Assembly (NCBI GenBank): GCA_017613225.1
Contig: JAGAEH010000129.1
Location: 1 to 10,167 of the forward strand
DNA from: Lachnospiraceae bacterium
Lineage (GTDB): Bacteria; Bacillota; Clostridia; Lachnospirales; Lachnospiraceae
Reading direction: 5' to 3'
DNA: 10,167 nucleotides
Made by a program: the position numbers and the translations under genes. The notes under the pieces were generated by a model. The model did not search any database. It saw only the letters and a list, made by a program, of their open reading frames with translations, and was not told the origin of the DNA. Shown here one piece after another: positions 6,735 through 10,167 of the stretch; the first letter of the stretch is position 1; each line of letters starts with the position of its first letter.

Positions 6735-7579
6735 GGCGTTTCCCCGCTTTCCGCATCGTCCAGAAGCTCTTCCAGCCCTAGTTCGGCCAGCGCTTCCCTG
6801 GCGTTCTGTATCGCTTCTTTAATGTATCCCAGGGCAAGGGGCTCGTCCGCGAACAGTTCGGGAAGCTCCTTTATCGTGCGCTCCGCCGTGTTCACGCTCA
6901 GCTGCGTCTGCTGGTCGGCGATCCTGCCTTCCTTCCGCGCAATGATGCCGAGCCGGATGAAGATCCCGGATATGACCAGCACCACTGCGGCGGCCAGGCA
7001 GAGGATCCGGATGAGGGCCCTTTTCTGACGGGCCTGCTGCCTCTGCTCCAGGTCGTCCGGATGCAGGGACATCACGGAGGCCACGATGCGGACGGTCTCG
7101 TACCGCAGCATCTGCTTTTTCCGCTTTTCGGTATCTCCCCGCAGATCCGCCGCGATGGGCTCGATGAGCTCTATCCGCTCGATCACACGCTGATCCGGCA
7201 GAATGTGCTTTACCATTTTCCGCTCCCGCAGGTTTTCCGGGAACGCCTCGTCCGGCTCGCCCTTCACCAGCACGGCGATGGTCCTGTCCCTGTCGTGGGT
7301 GCGCAGGAATGCGGCAAGCCGTTGGTTCAGCGCCGCGTTGTCCTTCGCCGCGGGAGAGCAGAGGAAGATCAGAAAACGGCTGTTGTCCAGCTGCCTCTGC
7401 ACCTGCTCGTCAAAGGGCGCCTCCTGTGTGTCCAGGAGGATCTTCCGGTAGTCCGCGCTGCCCTGCGGGGGCGTGATGCCCGAAGGCAGACGGTAGTTTT
7501 TTATGCTTTCTGCCAGCCTTTCCGCGGTCTGCGCGTCGCCGCGGACCGAGACCAGGCAGATGTCCCAGGTATCCATCAT
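6731..7579 (-). CDS. Membrane protein with degenerate TIR-like domain
   Basis: This is a 282-residue protein. The ATG at 7579 is chosen because it overlaps the previous stop (TAATG) and begins right before the first beta strand; the frame is open 22 codons further up but that part lies inside the preceding gene. Residues 5-115 follow the TIR of the next protein piece by piece: DICLVSVRGD for DVFLSYRHRP, NYRLP for SYKLP, LLDTQEAP for FHDTEELP, FLIFLCS for VLVIICS, IAVLVKG for IYPLLING. The catalytic segment is changed: Trp and Glu of WVDREI are Ala83 and Arg87 here. It is therefore probably a non-enzymatic partner. A shared linker (DDLEQRQQARQKR) leads to one membrane helix (about 189-213), then a helical tail of about 70 residues, predicted outside, with no TPR. 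It may form a complex with the downstream TIR-TPR protein; that is inference from homology and overlap. Confidence 0.8.
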   Translation of the reverse strand: MMDTWDICLVSVRGDAQTAERLAESIKNYRLPSGITPPQGSADYRKILLDTQEAPFDEQVQRQLDNSRFLIFLCSPAAKDNAALNQRLAAFLRTHDRDRTIAVLVKGEPDEAFPENLRERKMVKHILPDQRVIERIELIEPIAADLRGDTEKRKKQMLRYETVRIVASVMSLHPDDLEQRQQARQKRALIRILCLAAAVVLVISGIFIRLGIIARKEGRIADQQTQLSVNTAERTIKELPELFADEPLALGYIKEAIQNAREALAELGLEELLDDAESGETP

Positions 7580-10167
7580 TAGCTCCAGAAGGCCTCCAGC
7601 CGCAGGATCGTGATCAGAAGCCGGACTTCCTCGCTGGCGCTGCAAACGGAATACAGCGCGCTGCCGGGCCCGGTGGAGTCATAAAGGGCGCTGCCGGATC
7701 CGAACACGGCGCCAAGGTCGACCACGGCGAAGTTCCCCGCGGTGTCGGTCTCAAGCCGGTAGGTATTTTCGCTTTCCTCCCAGATCACCGGGAAGATGCT
7801 CAGTTCTTCTTTTTCATCCACAAAGACGGCACAGAGATTCGTGCCGGTGTGCTCGCCGGCTGTTACGGCAGCCCTGGCATTGACGGCGGCCGGAAGGTCG
7901 GTGATCACATCGGTCCCGATCATGACCGACAGCTTCCGGTAGACCGGGATATCTGTATTCGCCCCGGGATAGGTCACGTCTTCGACAGACACCCTGGCGA
8001 TCCCGAAGATCCCTCCCCGGCCCGTGTCAAAGGAGAGTTCTTTAGTCTCGCTGTCGTAACTTGCGGGGATCCAGCCGTCCTGTTCACCGTCTTCAAACAC
8101 GGCATAGCAGACGTCGTTTTCCGTGATCCATTCCGGATCCGGGACGGTCACGTGCACGGTCTGTCCTTCCGGATCGTCAAGCAGGGCACCGTCCCGGTAG
8201 AAGGTCAGTTCATACCGGCCGTTTCCGAGTTCGATCACGGAGGCGGAAATGCCGTTTTCAGGTTCATCCGTCGGATCATTGGACTGCCTTGTGGGTTCGG
8301 TCTCCTGGCTTTGTCGGGTGGTCTCCCAGCTGTACCGGGTGGTCTCCTGGCTGCGACGGGTGGTCTCCTGACTGTGTCTGGTGGTCTCCTGGCTGTGCTG
8401 GGTGGTCCTTTCGGTGGATTCGGTACTTTCTTCCCCGGATTCGGTATTGTCCTCCCCGGAGCGGGTGGTCTTTTCGGTAGATTCCGTAGTCTTCTCGGTG
8501 GAAGAAGTGGTCTTTTCCGTGGATCTGGTGGTCTTTTCCGTGGATCTGGTGGTCTTCTCAGTAGAACCGGTGGTCTTTTCCGTGGTGGTGACCTTTTCGG
8601 TAGTAGTGACCTTTTCGGTGGTCTCAGGTTCCGTCACAGTGGTCTCGGGTTCCGTGGGGACGGACGTTCCATAGTTGGGGTAGACCGTCGTGCCGTTTCC
8701 GCCGGAGGCAGTTCCGTCACCGGTCCCTCCAAGTGTACCGCTTCCGGTATAGATGGTGTCGGTGTGGCTGAGCGCTGAGCCGCCCTGTCCGCCTGCGCCG
8801 ATACAGTAAAGGATCCGGATCGCAATGGCACTGGATACAGAGAAGTAGTTGTCGTCATCAATGAAATGACGTTCCCGGGAAAGATCGGAGTTGATGATCT
8901 CTACTGCCGCGCACCAGTCATTGCTGGTCACACTGCCATCCAGCCCATATTCTTCAAAGAAAGAACGGCAGGTGTAAGCCTGGTCTTCTTTCCGTGTCAG
9001 GGACGTCAGAGTCTCCTCCGTAAAGACGACCCACTTACGGGCAAGGACTTCTTCCGAGACCAGAGTATCCTTGATGCTGAACTCGTAAACAGGGATCGTG
9101 GTGCTCTTTGCAAGCTTGGCCCCGTCTGCGTTGCTCACGTTCATGGGATAAACTGAGGAATCGATGTCGATATTCGGGAAATATACTCTGGAAGCATATC
9201 CCTCCGGGACCATAGGAAGGTTTGTCGTGCCCTTTCCGGTGTATTCCACGCGGCCGGCGAGCACATTGACTTTGCCGCCGGTGATCGTTCCGCTGATAGT
9301 AAGGAAACAATCCTCCACATATCTGCAGGGATCTCCCCATGCCGGCATGTATGCATGATCATTGCAGACGATGGAAAGGCTGCCGCCCGTATCGATGTCG
9401 ATATCGCCGATGTGGCCTATCACACCGCCCATATCCAGAGTGTCGACACCGACGTAGGATTCTCCTTCAACATACAGTTTTCTTACGTAACCACCGGTGG
9501 CTTTAAAATATAGCGCACTGTTTCTGAGTTTGGCAGAGATGTTCATGTCTTTGTCATAGATCACGACGTTTCCGTATTCTATGGCGATATCCGTATTCAG
9601 GGTGGATCCGGAATACATGTTGACGTAGGCTTTCCGGACCGCTCCGTCCCCCTGGAGGATACCGCAGTCCTGGAGGTCTACGTTGCCTCCGCCCACGATC
9701 TCACCGTTGACGACCACTACCCCGTGTACGACCAGACCGGAGGACGTGGACATGAATCTGGTGGATAAGCAGGTGACTTTTTCCAACTGGATGGAAGCGC
9801 CGCGATCAACGGTCAGCAGACCGAAGGCCCCCAGCTCCAGTTTGCCTGAGAACTCGTCTATGGTGACCTTTCCGCCGTCGTGGGTGGCGTTATAGCCCCG
9901 CCAGGGCACTTCCCCCTTATAGACGGTAATGTCAGTGACGGATTCGCTTTCGCCTTCCGGCGTATAAGTTTCCCTGCGGATGCCGCCGGCAGCGAGCACC
10001 AGTTTGGTGCCTTCCGGCAGTTTCAATTTTATGCTGTCCAGCGTGTATTCCTCATCCAGGATCCCGGGAATGCCGCCGTTGATGCAGGTGTAGGTATCGT
10101 TTTCCTGCTTCAGGAAGACGGCAGCGCTGCCCTCCTGATAGAGAAGAGTGTTGGGATGCAGGGAGAC
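7579..10167 (-). CDS. Large probable surface/secreted protein, beta-rich with Thr-rich heptad linker (5' end outside window)
   Basis: The frame is open from the right edge to TAA at 7579-7581, giving 862 residues; the start is missing and the TTG at 10026 is internal. The N-terminal two thirds are beta-strand rich with Gly-rich turns (LELGAFGLLTV, GLVVHGVVVVNGEIVGGG, TGGKVNVLAGRVEYTG), as in right-handed beta-helix adhesins of Gram-positive bacteria; the fold is inferred. Next come a Gly-rich stretch and a Thr/Ser/Glu linker of about 135 residues made largely of heptads. Two small beta domains follow, each closing with a F-x-T-x-x-x-G-x-F-A/G-type strand (TGRGGIFGIARV and DTAGNFAVVDLG), common in clostridial surface proteins. 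No LPXTG motif or C-terminal membrane helix is present; the last 30 residues (after VFGSGSALY) are odd and not recognised. No enzyme motif is seen. It is the first visible gene of the cluster and its stop overlaps the start of the degenerate TIR gene. Confidence 0.78.
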   Translation of the reverse strand, partial: VSLHPNTLLYQEGSAAVFLKQENDTYTCINGGIPGILDEEYTLDSIKLKLPEGTKLVLAAGGIRRETYTPEGESESVTDITVYKGEVPWRGYNATHDGGKVTIDEFSGKLELGAFGLLTVDRGASIQLEKVTCLSTRFMSTSSGLVVHGVVVVNGEIVGGGNVDLQDCGILQGDGAVRKAYVNMYSGSTLNTDIAIEYGNVVIYDKDMNISAKLRNSALYFKATGGYVRKLYVEGESYVGVDTLDMGGVIGHIGDIDIDTGGSLSIVCNDHAYMPAWGDPCRYVEDCFLTISGTITGGKVNVLAGRVEYTGKGTTNLPMVPEGYASRVYFPNIDIDSSVYPMNVSNADGAKLAKSTTIPVYEFSIKDTLVSEEVLARKWVVFTEETLTSLTRKEDQAYTCRSFFEEYGLDGSVTSNDWCAAVEIINSDLSRERHFIDDDNYFSVSSAIAIRILYCIGAGGQGGSALSHTDTIYTGSGTLGGTGDGTASGGNGTTVYPNYGTSVPTEPETTVTEPETTEKVTTTEKVTTTEKTTGSTEKTTRSTEKTTRSTEKTTSSTEKTTESTEKTTRSGEDNTESGEESTESTERTTQHSQETTRHSQETTRRSQETTRYSWETTRQSQETEPTRQSNDPTDEPENGISASVIELGNGRYELTFYRDGALLDDPEGQTVHVTVPDPEWITENDVCYAVFEDGEQDGWIPASYDSETKELSFDTGRGGIFGIARVSVEDVTYPGANTDIPVYRKLSVMIGTDVITDLPAAVNARAAVTAGEHTGTNLCAVFVDEKEELSIFPVIWEESENTYRLETDTAGNFAVVDLGAVFGSGSALYDSTGPGSALYSVCSASEEVRLLITILRLEAFWS
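8299..8586 (-). repeat. 21-bp minisatellite coding for Thr-rich heptads
   Basis: About 14 in-register 21-bp units code for seven-residue repeats. The units at 8299-8319, 8320-8340, 8341-8361, 8362-8382 and 8383-8403 give the SQETTRx type; further on the STEKTTx type dominates, with identical neighbours at 8507-8527 and 8528-8548. Shorter KVTTTE repeats and two TEPETT repeats continue the low-complexity region to about 8665. All units keep the reading frame, so slippage would change linker length, not the frame. The linker is probably an extended, possibly glycosylated stalk. Confidence 0.85.

Noticed and set aside
5223..7028. Long + strand open frame of 601 codons opposite the TIR-TM-TPR gene
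   Set aside because: It is the complement of a GC-rich coding region whose minus-strand protein has clear TIR and TPR motifs; its own translation shows no recognisable domain and it spans two opposite genes.
1083..7579. Classic Thoeris system
   Set aside because: No ThsA-type protein (SIR2 or other NADase with SLOG domain) is visible, and the TIR proteins here have Sel1/TPR parts or membrane helices unlike the small ThsB proteins.
7580..7645. Upstream start of the degenerate TIR gene adding 22 codons
   Set aside because: The extension lies wholly within the end of the surface gene and would not be part of the TIR-like fold; the ATG at 7579 with its TAATG overlap is better.
8299..8586. Possible CRISPR array
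   Set aside because: The 21-bp units are directly tandem with no spacers and keep one reading frame, so they are coding minisatellite repeats.
7849..8778. Plus-strand Gly/Leu-rich frame of 309 codons with repeats
   Set aside because: The apparent repeats are the antisense reading of the Thr-rich heptads in the surface protein.
10024..10026. TTG as start of the surface protein
   Set aside because: The frame stays open through all 47 codons to the window edge with protein-like sequence and no signal peptide follows the TTG.

Overview
The window looks like the chromosome of a GC-rich, probably gut-associated member of the Clostridia (Lachnospiraceae/Oscillospiraceae-like). The grounds are indirect: strong AGGAGG-type ribosome binding sites, a Bacillota-type sigma-A promoter style, a small Cys-rich protein and a lipoprotein of the kind common in gut Clostridia, and TIR-TPR proteins with Sel1-like parts. 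No rRNA, tRNA, CRISPR array, transposase or phage gene is visible.

Left part (1-1082): the 3' end of an SLC13/DASS-type anion permease gene (1-645), then two adjacent GC-rich hairpins (683-764), the second ending in a T run. A good sigma-A-like promoter overlaps that T run and drives a 58-residue Cys-rich protein (812-988). A second good promoter (1002-1030) precedes the next gene.

Centre and right (1083-10167): the notable part. On the + strand is a 1026-residue soluble protein with two tandem TIR-like domains, a Sel1-like stretch and a long helical repeat array of about 47 residues per unit. Converging on it, with only 3 bases between the stop codons, is a compact minus-strand cluster. In transcription order it holds a large probable surface/secreted protein with a beta-rich region and Thr-rich heptad repeats (7579-10167, start outside the window), a single-pass membrane protein with a degenerate TIR-like domain (6731-7579), a TIR-transmembrane-TPR protein (4671-6734) and a small lipoprotein (4167-4631). 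The first three minus-strand genes overlap by 1 and 4 bases (TAATG and ATGA junctions) and the lipoprotein follows after 39 bases with a clear ribosome binding site, so they are very likely one operon.

How they may work together (inference): the predicted topologies put the surface protein, the TPR domain of the membrane TIR protein and the lipoprotein outside the membrane, and the two TIR-like domains inside. One membrane TIR keeps the conserved Trp and Glu expected of an NAD-processing TIR; its partner has lost both. This resembles a transmembrane sensor with an active and an inactive TIR half, next to a separate cytosolic double-TIR protein. Function (antiphage defence, envelope-stress signalling or cell-cell contact) cannot be decided from sequence alone.
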